The position numbers were made by a program, and so were the translations under genes. From Ananas comosus (Eukaryota > Streptophyta > Magnoliopsida > Poales > Bromeliaceae), in assembly GCF_001540865.1 (NCBI RefSeq), contig NC_033640.1:979866-1043865 (forward strand): DNA of 64,000 bases, read 5' to 3'. The notes under the pieces are model-generated. The model saw only the letters and a list, made by a program, of their open reading frames with translations. It had not been told where the DNA came from and searched no databases. This document shows, one piece after another, positions 1 to 11,605 of the stretch (positions are counted from its first letter, which is position 1; each line of letters starts with the position of its first letter).

Positions 1-166
1 TTACCATCTAAAGGTTCAATTCCAACTAATAAAATGTCAAAACAGACTACACTCAGACACTTTCTAGTGTGGAATTTTATATTTACATTTATACCTCGGC
101 TGTTCTTGAGACATGGCATGTACCATTTTTAAGCAAATTGCTGGCATATTTCATGCTTGGTCACAG

Positions 167-2302
167 GTTGGCGGTGAAAAGATGTATGAGAAAGCAAGAA
201 GGGGGGAGATGATTGAGCTGTCACCAAGGCGTATATCAATATACCAGTTTGATATTGAACGCAGCCTAGAAGACAGGTGCCATTCTGATTAATGCAAAAC
301 AATTTCTCTAGTTTTTGTCGATACCTCATATTGGTATTTTGTAACTTGATATATTTCTTTCATTTTTTGAGCTAAATTATCAATACACTGCTGTCTCTTT
401 GTCAATTTGTTAGTTTTCTGGCTTATTAGGTGTTGCCTCAGTGGTGACAAGTTAGGGGGATGAAATGAACAAAATTATACAAGATGAAAAATGCAACATC
501 TAATTTTCTATCATTTACAATACTTTATCATAAAGCATGCACAAAATTGTAACTGAATAGCGACCAAGAAATAAAAGTAAAAGAGGACGGAAGCATAAAG
601 CATAATAATATATTATAGTTTGGTCCTAGCCTATTTCTTGTCACTGCATGCCTCTTCCTTGAGACATTCATTGCACTATTTAATCTTGTTCATTGAGTGA
701 GGTTCAAACCTCAAGGACTCGCCCTTCGTTTGGATGAAGATATAACCCTTAAAAGTGTAGATCTCTTTAATGCTTCAAATCCAAGAACAAGATATCTTGT
801 CAAGTGGATATCCAAACCAATGTTGCAGGCTGGTAAATTTAGCAGATTGAGGCTTAAAAGATCTTGTCAAGTGGATAACTCTTGATTGATTCTCAAGTAA
901 ATGCATTATTTGATGCCTTTAAATATTCACCTCACATTAAGTAGTAGCCACATCACCTGCAACAATAGTTGATGAAAGACTAGCTGTTACTATAGATAAT
1001 CTGCTGTAAAGCAAATGACCAGATTGGAGTGATTGATTATCATGTTTATTTGTTAAAATTACATTTTTGGTTGATTATAATGCTTTTAAATTTCCTTGCA
1101 GACAAAATCTAATATTTCGAGTAACTTGCTCAAAAGGAACATACATTCGATCTCTTTGTGCAGATTTTGGAAAAGCTCTAGGGAGGTAACTTCTATTTTT
1201 CTAGGATTAATTACCTTAGAATGTTCATATTGCCCTTCATGCATACATGCAAGTAGTGTACAATTTCGTTTGTAAAATATTTTTTGTTCAATGTTTTGTT
1301 ATTTTACTATATTCTTCCATTATGATACTTCAATTTTATCTGCCAATGAAAAGTATTGTCCAGCATGTACAATGTTGGAAAAGGAGGGGGAAAAAAACCA
1401 ATAGATATCTGTTAGACTCCCCATGCGTAACATAAACAAAAGGGGTGATGCTTAATATAGATTTGACTTTAATACAGATTATGGAGAAAAATGCAATTGC
1501 AAGTTATCATTTACTGCTTGTTGGACGATATTGGACCACAAAAAAAAAAGAGAAAAGAAAAGAAAAATGCAATTGCAAGTTATCGCTGCTGCTGGCCTCT
1601 CTAAACTTGTGTCGCGCATTAATATTGTTGGGATTCTGTTAAATCACTATACATCCAGATGGATCATTGATGCTGACTTCAATGATTGAGAAATCGTTTT
1701 GGTTTTTCTGAGCAATTTTGCTAATTTTTTATTTAGTGGAGTTTCAGGGACACCAGGTATGTTCCCCCTCTTTTGTGAGATATTGATGTTAGGTAATTTG
1801 AGGGTGGAGAGGAATTCTTCCAGTGTAATGAAAGATTTTCATTGCATCTTAACCACTTAAGATATAATTAATACATTTACAGATTAGGGAGTTTTTTTTT
1901 TGTTTGGAATTAAATGTCATCAGATGGAATAAATTGTTTCATTTTTCCTGTTCTTTTTCACATTTTAGCTATGTACTTATCAATATAAAAGGCATTAAAA
2001 TAGGTTGGTCTAAATCTCTTTATCCATGAATTTGCAGTTGTGCTCATTTGATTGCATTGCGGAGAGACTTGATCGGTAAGTCGATGTATATATTACTAGG
2101 AATGTGATATCTGCAATTAATGTTGCTCCATGCATTAATCTTATGTGTGCATGTGTGCGCACACGCGCCGAACTGCTGTTTTACTGAATTTATGAACATG
2201 TAATTCGAATAAACTTTTTCATTCTCTTCAGGTGAATATTCTGTTAATGATGCATGGAGTTTTGAAGAGTTGCAAGAGAAAATTACCAAGGGATACTTAT
2301 GA
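167..2302 (+). CDS. tRNA pseudouridine synthase, TruB family (3' part of gene)
   Basis: Four exons are visible: 167-276, 1102-1185, 2038-2075 and 2232-2302 (stop TGA). All borders are AG/GT and the codon phases join cleanly. The joined peptide opens VGGEKMYEKARRGE, continues with the TruB signature CSKGTYIRSLCADFGKALG and CAHLIALRRDLIGEYSV, and ends EKITKGYL. TruB enzymes convert uridine to pseudouridine in the T-loop of tRNA (U55 in bacteria). Plant members of this type resemble the At5g14460 family and are thought to work in organelles or nucleus; location cannot be judged because the N-terminus lies left of the window. The catalytic Asp region is also outside. The first visible exon begins right after a PPMFSAIK-type segment in homologues, so the missing exons should lie just upstream. 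Family assignment is confident; the exact substrate is inferred. Confidence 0.88.
277..1101 (+). other. TruB-gene intron with a short internal repeat
   Basis: This is intronic sequence between two phase-compatible TruB exons. It contains a 62-codon ORF (697-885) that is not needed for the reading frame. Inside it the phrase TCTTGTCAAGTGGATA occurs twice about 70 bases apart. No gene or complete element was recognised here. Confidence 0.5.
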
Positions 2303-3584
2303 ATTCATTAAAATTCATGTCCTTTTTGGGCCGTAACCGACATATAATTAAGTTGGTAATTTTTCTTAAAATTCCAACTAAATTTGCTCATTTCCTTTTT
2401 CCTTTTTCCTGGATGTCTTGACAACAAAATTTGTTAGTTCAGAGAACAGTGGTTGAACTCAGAACTCTTCTCTCCATTCTTTGTAGATTTATGTGAGAGC
2501 TGCTGATGAACAATAATTTATTTCCTGGCGAGGAGTTGCTGAATTGTATCTCGCTACATCGGCTAATATTTCCGGTAAAAGCTTCAAAACTGAATAGAGA
2601 TTAAGATTTCTTAGTTAGATGAGATGATGGTTCTTCAGTGAAGTGAAATGTATGTGCAAATATGGAGGGGTTTTATCGAATTTTGATTAAATTGCAACTT
2701 ATGTAATTATTTCCTCTGTTTTGTTTTTTTTTGTTTTTTTTTTTTCTCATGTAATTTCCATTAGCAACAAAAAAGTAAAACAAAATGAAACTTATTGTTC
2801 ATCTTATTTGGTCAAGTAATTTGATAATATTCAATGGAAAACATAGTAATCTACTTTTGGACTCGATACTATTTTTATCAGCCTTTTTATATTTATATTT
2901 TTCTAATTTTCACCTTGTACTTGATGCCGCATATCAATTTCTTAACCTAGGAGTCTAATAATCATAAATTTTAGACCATAAACCCTTGAACAAAATAGTA
3001 ACTAGGGGTGTCCTTAGTTTGGTTACAAATTGAAAACCGAATCGGCCCAATCCTAACTACAAATTTTGGTCGAGTTTGATTCAAATTTTAGATTCAGGCT
3101 AAGTTGATCTAAAGTATTTGAAATATTTGGACAACAAATATCGTGATTTTTTAATACCTTTCCAAATTAACTACCTAGTTCATAAGATCATGATTTTTCA
3201 CAGTTCAACGTACTTAACAGCTATGCTAAAATACACTTAAACAGAGAAAGATGACAAGAAGCATTGCATTATTCGCAAATGCATATTCATCATTTCATAT
3301 TTAGGCAATGTCGCATCAACATATAATTATTCTCATTCTTAAATGTTAATCGCTGAGCTAACTACGACGAAAAGAAGAGCCAAGGATTGTAGGGTTTATA
3401 GTAATCATATAATTATCAATCTCGCGTAATATAAGACGCGAAGTTCGGTAGAGTACATAAAAGATAGGCAATCTCCAAATGAAAATTTACAAAGGAAGAG
3501 CCAAAGAGGAGTCGAAAAATCTCTCCACGGGCTTCGATGACCAGCTCGAGCGAATGTAGCAGTACTGCATCTTCTCGAAAAGCT
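2303..3584. other. 3' flank of TruB gene and intergenic spacer
   Basis: AT-rich sequence between two convergent genes (TruB on +, Di19 on -). It should hold both 3' UTRs, but no unambiguous poly(A) signal could be assigned. Around 3004-3110 a GGGGTGTCC start and ACCGAATCGG wording resemble the hAT-type short elements seen elsewhere in the window, but no second end was found. Confidence 0.4.
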
Positions 3585-5037
3585 TCAGAAAATGGTTGAA
3601 GCGATAACTTGTCGAAGGAACTCGATTCTCTGCATCTTCTCTTCAAGATCCCGCTCGCGTTGTTCGTTCGATAAGCAATGCTCCGACCTGGAGCAAACAA
3701 AAGCTGCAGCTTTTAACTTTGATTGGATCTATACAACTATTTCCTTGTTATCAGAAATTCTGATGCTGTTGCTGCTTTTCGACAGTGGTTGGAATCAAAT
3801 GATCAATCTGTGCCGAACTATCATATAATCCTAGAAATTTAGCTAAAAATACCTCCGATTCTGCGAGTCGCCTGACGTGAGTTCACTCTCGTGATTTGCT
3901 TCTCCGGAATTAGTATCGAGGAAATTCGTGTTGCATAAGAACGACGACAGAAGCGGATCAGGAGCAGATTCAGCAGAATGTCTTCTCCTGCTGTTGGAGG
4001 CTACGTCAGAAAACGAACTGATTTCGTATCGCTCCTTTTCAATCGGTCCCGAGTCATTCATCCACAAGCTTGCTTTATGAGATCTCCTTCTCTGTATTAA
4101 AAAAAATAACAATAACTCAATAATAATGTAGATATCTTGCTTCAACTATAGTGCATTCTCAAATTTGATCAACTGAACTAATCAGTTTTCGTCAGAAAAC
4201 AGTACAGATATTGTCAAAGCTGCTGTTAACTACCGACAAAGTACGTAAATTTACTATACTTCAAGTAACAATTGCGAAAATGCGCTCAATTACCTTCAAT
4301 AAATGCGAGTGTTGCATGACAAAGTGAGTGATCATATCCTTCCCGGGATTGTCCGCGCACATAGGGCATACCTGAGACACGGCATGACTTCGCAACTTAA
4401 TCGAGTTTACATGCCCGAAAAGACAAGCTTAGAAGGGTTCAATTTCGTGTGAGAACAAGTTGAAGCAAAATATTCATGCATTACGAGAATGCGTAACTAC
4501 TACTTTTACGATCTTCATGCGCATACAAAATTACGATGCGAATGACTGCGAGAGAAAGATATAAGATTTAAGTGGAAGGAAAGATCAACAAGAGTTTTAG
4601 GTCTCAAAATAAGAAGAGAAAAACCATTTGCATCGTAAACGCATTCCCGCGTATAGAGGTCGATTTGTTTTCCTCAGAAAACGAAGAAGGCCGAGAGGAG
4701 TTCTGTAGGTCGAGAAAATGAAAATGTCTGGCTGTAAGTTATCCGTCAGATTGCGAAGAACCATCTTAGCTATCAATGCAGTTAAAATGAACAATGCGGC
4801 GAATCAAACTTCCATTCATTTTTCAGGTTTACAATAAGATTAAACACAATTATAAGTACAAGTTATATAATACAAAATAGCACTTAAAGCAATCAAGAGT
4901 GTATTGATCTCTTCATTCTTTTACCGCATTTTTCGTGTCGAAGCAATGCTCTTCCTGCAGATGGTCGCAGAGAAACGGCACCTCGACATCAATGTAGCAG
5001 AAGGGGCATGGAAAGTACTCCCATAGATCTTCCTCTC
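3585..5037 (-). CDS. Di19: Di19 (drought-induced 19) zinc-finger protein; first exon not located
   Basis: On the minus strand four exons join in phase: 5037-4925, 4371-4294, 4091-3853 and 3687-3585 (stop TGA). They encode 176 residues. The first visible residues are EEDLWEYFPCPFCYIDVEVP, followed by CDHLQEEHCF and VCPMCADNPGKDMITHFVMQH. These are the paired Cys2/His2-like fingers of the Di19 zinc-binding domain. Next come the basic patch RRRSHK, a PDPLLSSFL motif and the C-terminal EFLRQVIASTIF, which matches the conserved Di19 C-terminal tail. Di19 proteins are nuclear stress-response regulators linked to drought, salt and light signalling. Exon 5037-4925 starts in phase needing one base from an earlier exon, so an upstream exon with the usual MDxDxW-type N-terminus must exist. 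I did not find it between 5040 and 7500. Confidence 0.88.
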
Positions 5038-5680
5038 CTGAATAATCCAATTATCAATGTGCTAAGTTTAGAAAACACAACATTCAATAACACAAGAAAA
5101 GAAGAAAAGAACACCCAGAAGAAGCTACTCAAAAGCATTTCATTCGAATGTGTCGAGTTCGCGAGTCGAAGAAACCACTTTCATTGCAAAACCAATGACT
5201 ATAGTCGAAGAAAGTATAGGAAGTGAGATAGTTTTCAATAAAACTAAAACTCGCAGAAGCAATCTTATCCTAAAAAACTTCTATCCCTATCTGGCCCGAC
5301 TTCTTAAATAGCTTTATTTTTTTTCAAAAAGCAAAAAAGCTTGTAAGTTTCAGGTGGTTGAAGAACAAACTCTTTGGAGCTTTCGCTGCGGCGGTGTAGC
5401 TAAAAAATAAGCTCTCAAAGCCGAAAATAGAGGAGAATTTCTTAGGAAGAAAAAAAGTATATATGAGTGCTTCCTCGAATAGATATACCCAAATAGTAGT
5501 TCTCTGGAAGCTTTAAATTATCCAACTACGCTCCTAGTACCGAGATCTAAGAAGAATGTTTGAATTTAACTACAAGAGTGAGTTAGTCATTCTACAAGGG
5601 AAATCATAAGAAAATTGAAGCTTTACAATCCTAAATGAAAATTTGTATAAAATGTTCAAATAATTTAATCAATATATATA
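5038..5680. other. Upstream or intronic region of Di19 with a small repeat remnant
   Basis: The Di19 acceptor lies at 5037/5038 on the minus strand. About 5277-5420 carries the wording CTGGCCCGACTTCTTAAATAGC and a poor stem of AAGC-rich arms. It resembles 30935-31080 (GGCCTGACTTCTGAAATAGC), so both may be remnants of one small element. No Di19 first exon was recognised. Confidence 0.35.
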
Positions 5681-6209
5681 GCGGCTAGAATGCTTATGGA
5701 AGCACGGAGGGCTCCGTGCTTCCACTTTGTTTTCGATGTTCGGACATTCGAATCGACGATCGACTCCGTCAGACTTAATCTAGAGTATTTGAAGTATCTA
5801 GAAAATAAATTTTGCGATTTTTCGATATCATTTGCCTAGTGATCGAAGTGGCTCAAAATCAACGCTTGAAAAAAATCTTATAAAATATGATGATATGACA
5901 TTAAAATTTTAGATCAAAGTTATGATCTTGTTTATATGGTGTAAAAAATTTTCTATCAAATTTCATGTGATTTGGATATTTCTACAACCGTTAAACTTGC
6001 AACCGGCTCACCACGGCCGTTAAAATTATTGATTTTGAGCCCGCTTCGATCACTAGGCAAATGATATCGAAAAACTACAAAATTTATTTTAGGTACTTCA
6101 AATACTCTAGTCAACTCTAACGGAGCCGATCGTCGATTCGAAAGTCCAAACATTGAAAACGACTTGAAAGCACGGAACCTCCGTGCTTCCAAAAGCATAC
6201 CAGCACAAC
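5681..6209. mobile_element. Inverted-repeat element, palindrome-bearing family (copy 1)
   Basis: Both ends carry the same text inverted. The left arm has TCGAATCGACGATCGACTCC and the right arm has GGAGCCGATCGTCGATTCGA. The arms continue inward through a shared segment around TTTGCCTAGTGATCGAAG. Close to the left end lies a near-perfect palindrome, AGCACGGAGGGCTCCGTGCT (5701-5720). The element is flanked by (TA)n on the left and (CT)n(TA)n(GA)n on the right. It has no coding capacity. Related copies are at 46260, 55551, 57870, 62619, 63182 and 63738. The superfamily is unassigned. Confidence 0.75.
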
Positions 6210-6233
6210 TCTCTCTCTCTCTCTCTCTCTATA

Positions 6234-6267
<34 letters not shown>

Positions 6268-6268
6268 T
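6210..6268. repeat. Compound microsatellite (CT)n(TA)n(GA)n
   Basis: A run of CT, then TA, then GA repeats forms one large imperfect palindrome at the right border of the inverted-repeat element. The same (TA)/(GA) pattern borders other copies of that family, so it appears tied to the element rather than random. Confidence 0.85.
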
Positions 6269-7010
6269 TTGTATGACATAAAGAATCCAAATGTTATCAG
6301 AAAATGAATACAAGAAGGTATTGAATTAGTCACATGGCATTGAATTAAACTAACAGGTAGAGCTGGAACAAAAAATTATAAATAATGAAAAAAAAAAGAA
6401 AGGAAATGAACAAATCAGAATTTAATGATATTAACTAATAAAGGTCTCAGATTTTAACAGAAATAATGAAAATAAAATTATTATTCTGTACTCCAAATCA
6501 GAATTTTTGTTGCAATTAATCTGTACCTAAATAGAAATACCAATTGCAAAAAAGAAAAATTGCAAAAAATACCTCAAAAAGGGGAAAAAAATAAATTAAT
6601 GCCTTGGAAATTGAGAAGTGGGACCAACAATAGATTGATTGATTACTATGAAAGAGCATATATCCTTCAAAAAAAAAAAAATCCCAAAAAGCAAAAAAGA
6701 AAAAGAAAAAAGAAAAAGAAAAAAATGGTCTTATTTCTCACTACTTAAAAACCAGAACAACTTAATCAAGAAAAAACCATTAACAGAAACACATTTGAAC
6801 AAGTGCAATAAACTCATCTCACAAATCAAGCATAAAGAAGTAAAAAAACTTTAAAAAAAAAAAAATTTGTTATAAAAAAAAAGGGAAAAAAGAAACACAA
6901 GCAACTACAAGCAGTAGTAGAGTCAGTAGACCTGGTTGCATATCAGTGTGAGATTTATGCCTTCCTGAGTATGCTCCACCACCCAACACCCTCCACTCCT
7001 CTATCACCTC
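6269..7010. other. A-rich intergenic stretch
   Basis: Very A-rich DNA with several poly(A) tracts (about 6670-6725, 6852-6890). ORFs here are Lys-rich translations of these tracts. The 17-base phrase AACACAAGCAACTACAA occurs at about 6894 and again near 7093. No gene was seen. Confidence 0.4.
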
Positions 7011-7046
7011 CATTAAAACTCTTCCTACAATATATATTTATATATG

Positions 7047-7085
<39 letters not shown>

Positions 7086-7121
7086 AGGAACCAAACACAA
7101 GCAACTACAAATATAGTGAAG

Positions 7122-7172
<51 letters not shown>
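7047..7172. repeat. (CT)n and (GT)n microsatellites
   Basis: A (CT)n run at 7047-7080 is followed 43 bases later by a (GT)n run at 7124-7172. ORFs across this stretch on both strands are translations of the simple repeats. The location could be a promoter or 5' UTR, since such tracts are common there in plants, but no attached gene was identified. Confidence 0.9.
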
Positions 7173-7175
<3 letters not shown>

Positions 7176-7519
7176 GTGGATGTTGGTTTGGTTTGTGGTT
7201 TCAGAGAGTGATTATATAATGGAGAGGTGTCAGGGGCAGCAGGTCCAACCAGGGGAAGGCATTTGTTTTTTTGGTGTTTTTTTTTTTTCTTCTTTTCTCC
7301 TCCAAGTTCTTCCCCCTCCTTTTTAACACAGCTGGGAGGGAGTAAAAGGTGTGTGTACAAGGAAGGAATGGGGATTTGTTGGTTTCCACATTTCCACATG
7401 TGGGGACACAATTACTTTTGCACTTGTCCCCCCCTTTTTTGTTTTTTTTTAATTTTTTTCTTTTCTCTCTCTCTCACCTCCTCCAAAACCTCCCTTAATG
7501 ACAGTTGGAGGATAGTAGT

Positions 7520-7670
7520 ATAACACCCCAATAGTTTCATATCGGATGAGATACTGATTCTGATTAGTTTATATGAGATCTACACGCTAGTAATAATAAC
7601 TGAGCTTAAACATTTTGGGCCGATTGTTTAGGCCTACGAGTTATTATTGCTGGCAAGTCAGGTCGTTACA
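7520..7670 (-). mobile_element. Short solo-LTR-like element (TRIM-like), minus orientation
   Basis: On the minus strand this begins TGTAACGACC and ends GGGGTGTTATA, similar to the element at 43712-43865, which runs TGTAACGACC to GGGGTGTGACA. The two share an internal stretch reading CGGCCCAAAATG then AGCTCAGTTATTATTACTAG. A TATA-like CTCATATAAAC lies inside. About 150 bases, TG...CA-type ends and the internal TATA fit a solo LTR of a tiny retrotransposon. Flanks AGTAG/ACTAG could be a decayed 5-bp duplication. The LTR reading is inferred. Confidence 0.5.
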
Positions 7671-7737
7671 ACTAGCCTTTTATTTTATTTTTTTTTATAC
7701 ATTGACATATCATGTCTTACAAACAGCCTCTAAGCTG

Positions 7738-8425
7738 GTGATTATCTTTAAATTTATATTTAATTATTCGTTTTTGTATGCTCTTACACTAAAAAAAAAA
7801 TCTTACTCTCATAACTAGAGAAACCTTTCACATTATATGCATGCTTGAATTCTAATTTCTATATAACACAAGAAACAAGATTTTTTTTTTAGTGTAAGAG
7901 CATACAAAAACGAATAATTAAATATAAATTTAATTTTTGAACAACAGTATGGTAAAAATAAAAATGCACGTACTAATTAAACGACGTAGGGAGGGGTGCT
8001 TTTGAAATTTCAAACAATCTTAAAAAAAACCCTAGATTGAGGGCATTTAAATCCTTTATAATACATTGACACCTTGAGGAAATGGAAAAAANGTGATTAT
8101 CTTTAAATTTATATTTAATTATTCGTTTTTGTATGCTCTTACACTAAAAAAAAAATCTTACTCTCATAACTAGAGAAACCTTTCACATTATATGCATGCT
8201 TGAATTCTAATTTCTATATAACACAAGAAACAAGATTTTTTTTTTTTTAGCACTCATAGTCATATGTTTTGTTTTCAACTCTTATTTGCTTGGGGGCATT
8301 ATAACAATTATTATACCCTTTTTCTCAAGATGCTTTTGAAATTTCAAACAATCTTAAAAAAAACCCTAGATTGAGGGCATTTAAATCCTTTATAATACAT
8401 TGACACCTTGAGGAAATGGAAAAAA
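7738..8425. repeat. Duplicated and inverted local block around an N (probable assembly artefact)
   Basis: Segment A (7738-7890) recurs at 8093-8245. Segment C (7997-8091) recurs at 8331-8425. Part of A also recurs inverted at 7882-7932. The single N at 8092 lies exactly between the end of C copy 1 and the start of A copy 2. The pattern A - x - C - N - A - y - C looks like two versions of one locus placed end to end by the assembler. See the finding. Confidence 0.8.
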
Positions 8426-8789
8426 GAAATTTTCTAGATTCTAGTAGGGACAATGTAATCTTACCCTATGACTATAGTAGGGCATAAAAGTTGCCTTTGG
8501 AGACACTACACTTTGCTTTACATGGATGCATCTTTAGTGCAATGTAAACTTTACCATGTACTTGTTTATCCTAACCCTTTTGTCTTTTGGATGCTTAGTG
8601 AGCCATATTGCAATACTTTTAATTTCAATGTGGACTGCAATTTTGTTTACATCCTAAGTTTGTTTATAATTGTGTATGGTAGTGAATTATGAAGTATATT
8701 ATTATCATTGGTAAAGTGTGTCCTTAAAGAATATTAATATGTTACAAAGTAGGTTAGGTTTGTTCCATTCAGATACAAACATCGAATCA

Positions 8790-9398
8790 AACATGCCTTA
8801 TGTGACATCTCTAGGATTTGAAATAGTCGTGTGTATATAGCTAAAACTTTTAATCCAGGTATAGCATTTTGGACCGTGACTAAACTCGAGGATAAGAGGG
8901 TTAAGCATGCTAGAGCCATAATAGTTCTAGAATAGATAACCCTCTGAGAAGCAGGGTGTCATAGTTGATATCAAAGCCAATCACCAGCTGGAAATGTGAG
9001 ATAAGTCTCGACTAAACTAGGATTATACAGCGGGTAGAGCAAGCTTCCCAACTGATGACCGTTATAGGTGAAGAGCAACTCCCTATAAGGTCAGCTAAAT
9101 GCTAGTGAACTGAGTTTTACATCACCTGGTGCTTGTGAATATGCTTAAGCCTAACGAAAACATTAAGGCTTAAAGTGGGGCGAGGGGAGGGGAGAGGGGG
9201 GAGGAATATGACATTTCATCAGATTTAGAATAGTCCTATATATATAAGATATAATAGGGCTAAATCATTTAACCCAGTTATAATATTTGGAGTTGTGACT
9301 AAGATCCAAGAGGTTATGAGGCTTAAACATTACGAAGCTAGAGTACGTATAGTTCTAGGATAGCTAACCTCCTGGGAAATGGAGCGTTGCACCTTAAG
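8790..9398. repeat. Pair of diverged direct repeats, retrotransposon-like
   Basis: About 8790-8972 and 9205-9398 share an ordered set of phrases: a TGACAT start, AGGATTTGAAATAGTC versus AGATTTAGAATAGTCC, AACCCAG/AATCCAG, GTGACTAA, GAGCC/GAAGC, ATAGTTCTAG and AACCTCCTGGGAA/AACCCTCTGAGAA. The left copy is followed by TTGATATCAAAGCCAATC, which looks like the primer-binding site of a retrotransposon. They could be two LTR relics of one element, but the spacing is too short for a full one. Confidence 0.4.
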
Positions 9399-9682
9399 CC
9401 TTGTTTGGATACATAAATATTCTATTCGGCGCGACCTTTTATTTTACTCAAGAAGCTAAAAATATTTGGTAGAATAAAATAGTATATTTGGCCTTTAAGC
9501 TATGTATTTGTAATAAGATAAATCTGCATATAGGTGAACATTCTATTCTACCATGTCATGAATACCAAAAGCTTTTAAGAAGCGAACACTAATTTTCTAA
9601 TTTCTTATTACACATAAAAGAATTTTATGCCGAATAAGTTATTACTAAATAATCTTATCCCGACATCCAAACATGATCTTAA
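9396..9682. mobile_element. Small TIR element (MITE)
   Basis: The left end reads AGCCTTGTTTGGATACATAA and the right end TTATCCCGACATCCAAACATGATCT, which are inverted versions of each other. The flank CTTAA occurs on both sides (or TTA, as in PIF/Harbinger elements). The interior is AT-rich and non-coding. Confidence 0.55.
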
Positions 9683-10750
9683 AACTTTTAGGCACTCAAT
9701 TCATCAAGAAAAATCAGATCAAATTGGTTCAGAATGACACTCTCTAAGGGAAGGATTTGAGCCAATTTGATGTCATTTACGCCTTCAAATTCACATTCAA
9801 AGTAACTTTTCTTTCATAGAATCTTTGACAAGGAATATATTTTTTTATTGTTTAGAAATATAAAATTGATATGATATACATAAAAGCTTGATCTAGAAAC
9901 ATGTGATTGGTCCAACTTTTTGGCCCTTTTCATTAGCTTTTGCTTATTTACTTTCGACTACTATTCAAAATTTTTAAATTTATTTTTAAATTATCAAAAT
10001 ATGCTTCTAAATCTCAAATTTTATTAGTAAACTCTAGGAATTTGAAAGTCTTTGAAGAAATTTTTAAAAATCAATAAGGACATTTTAGTCAATTAGAAGT
10101 ATATTAGATACTTTAAAAGTTTTGAAAAATATTTTAGATATTTTTATCCTTTTTTATTAAAATACAAGCACAAATTTGCACTAGAAAAAGCACTATATAT
10201 ACATGGGATTGAATTTCCAAACCTATTTTTATGATTTAAGGCTCAAAATTAAAGGGATTTTAATATTTTTCTCTCCTCAAATACTATAATATTGCGATGA
10301 TAATCGCCATCATAAATAAATGCTTTCTGGAGACAAATGCCGCCGTAATTTTATAGCATTAAAAGAAGAAAAAAAAATTAAAAGTACTTTTAATTTTTTT
10401 TTTGAAATTTTCAAAGTATATAAACAGATGATTTTAGCCACCGCCATATCGACGCCAAATTATGTCGTAATCATTGTTTATTCGAACTTTATTTGTTAAA
10501 GAGTAGGTAACCAACCTAATTTTATTCTTACTTTTTCATTAAAACTGTACATATTTTGTAACTATTTTTTTTTAATATAATAAATTTATTAAAACTATAT
10601 TAGTTCCCAAATAACCCAGGTGCTTCTAAGACTTTTTTTCCCTTTTTTTTTATTACTTTTATCTTTGCTACTAATTAAATGGCTTATTTGTTCCATCATC
10701 AACTTTTCGAATGTAGACATGTATAGTTTAGTGTAAAGCATTAAAAGAAA
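9683..10750. other. AT-rich intergenic DNA
   Basis: No gene or complete element was recognised. Long ORFs are absent and base composition is low-complexity AT. Confidence 0.4.
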
Positions 10751-11109
10751 GGAAAAAATTTAAAATATCACTCCTGTAGTTTCGTACTTTTTTATTTTAG
10801 TACGTTGTGGTTTAAAGTGTATCAATTTAGTACTTCATTATTTTATTTTTCTCTTTTTATTATCCCCTCTACTAATTTTTTTCGTTAAATCAGGAACAAA
10901 GTTAAAACTAAAAAGTCTAAAATAAATATTCGATAAACTTATGTGCGGTATCTGAAGTTTTTTGTATATAATTTAACGAAATGTTAACGAATGAGCTGAC
11001 GAAAAGAGAAAAAAAATAAAATTACAAAATACTAAATCGATACACTTTAAATCACATAATACTAAAATGAGAAATTACAAAATGAGAGAGTTGGTACTTA
11101 AAATTTACC
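10751..11109. mobile_element. Mutator-type MITE, family M (copy 1, decayed)
   Basis: Long inverted arms: a left phrase about CTCCTGTAGTTTCG and TGTGGTTTAAAGTGTATCAATTTAG, with the inverse on the right. The centre carries the family signature ATTCGATAAAC, then GTATCTGAAGTTTTTTGTAT and ACGAAATGTTAACG. Target-site duplication is no longer exact. The best preserved copy is at 22327-22679. Confidence 0.7.
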
Positions 11110-11432
11110 TTAAATTAAATAATATATAATAAGAACAAAAAAAATAAAGAGAAAGGGTAATGATCCATGTGGAAAGAGGAGAACCTAACAAAATACTTTT
11201 TTTTTTTTTTTTGGTCCNTTTTTTTTTTTTTTGTTTTTTTGTTATGTCATGAAGAGATTTGCTTGGGAGGTGACAAAGAGCTGACTCAACTCTCCCCCTT
11301 TCCAACATCCCAAAAGTGCTTTTGCATGTGGCAGCTCGAAAGCTTCCACTAATAAAGTAATAAGTGTGCCTTTTTTTTTTTGAAACCTTTAGTCATTGAG
11401 ATTTTGGATGTGACAAAACAATGGAAATGACT

Positions 11433-11605
11433 GACTGTCTCTATCGTAAGTGGTAAAATATTTAATGATAGATATATGAGGTCTTCTAAGTTTGAATTCT
11501 AATTGATTCATATTTTCAGTTAAGTTTATTTTAAAAAAAATAAACGAAGCAGATAGTATATATATATATATATATGCTACCTTTTTCTCTCAGAAGGAAA
11601 AAAAG
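11433..11605 (+). mobile_element. tRNA-derived SINE (copy 1)
   Basis: The order is a tRNA-like A-box region (CGTAAGTGGTAAAA), a B-box-like AAGTTTGAATTCTAA, then the family body ATTGATTCATATTTTCAG and AATAAACGAAGCAGATAGTA. The body is interrupted by (TA)n and ends in a CTCTC/A-rich tail. Related copies are at 22130, 23193, 33240 and 57464. Confidence 0.6.

Noticed and set aside
697..885. ORF in the TruB gene intron as an extra exon
   Set aside because: The exons at 167-276 and 1102-1185 join perfectly in phase to give the continuous TruB sequence EDRQNLIFRV, leaving no room for it.
3416..3700. 94-codon minus-strand ORF as the Di19 C-terminus
   Set aside because: This frame is not the spliced one. 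The exon 3687-3585 in another frame gives the conserved ...RQVIASTIF stop, in phase with the preceding exon.
7025..7411. 128-codon minus-strand ORF
   Set aside because: It is a translation of the (CT)n and (GT)n microsatellites (His-Thr and Arg-Glu runs).
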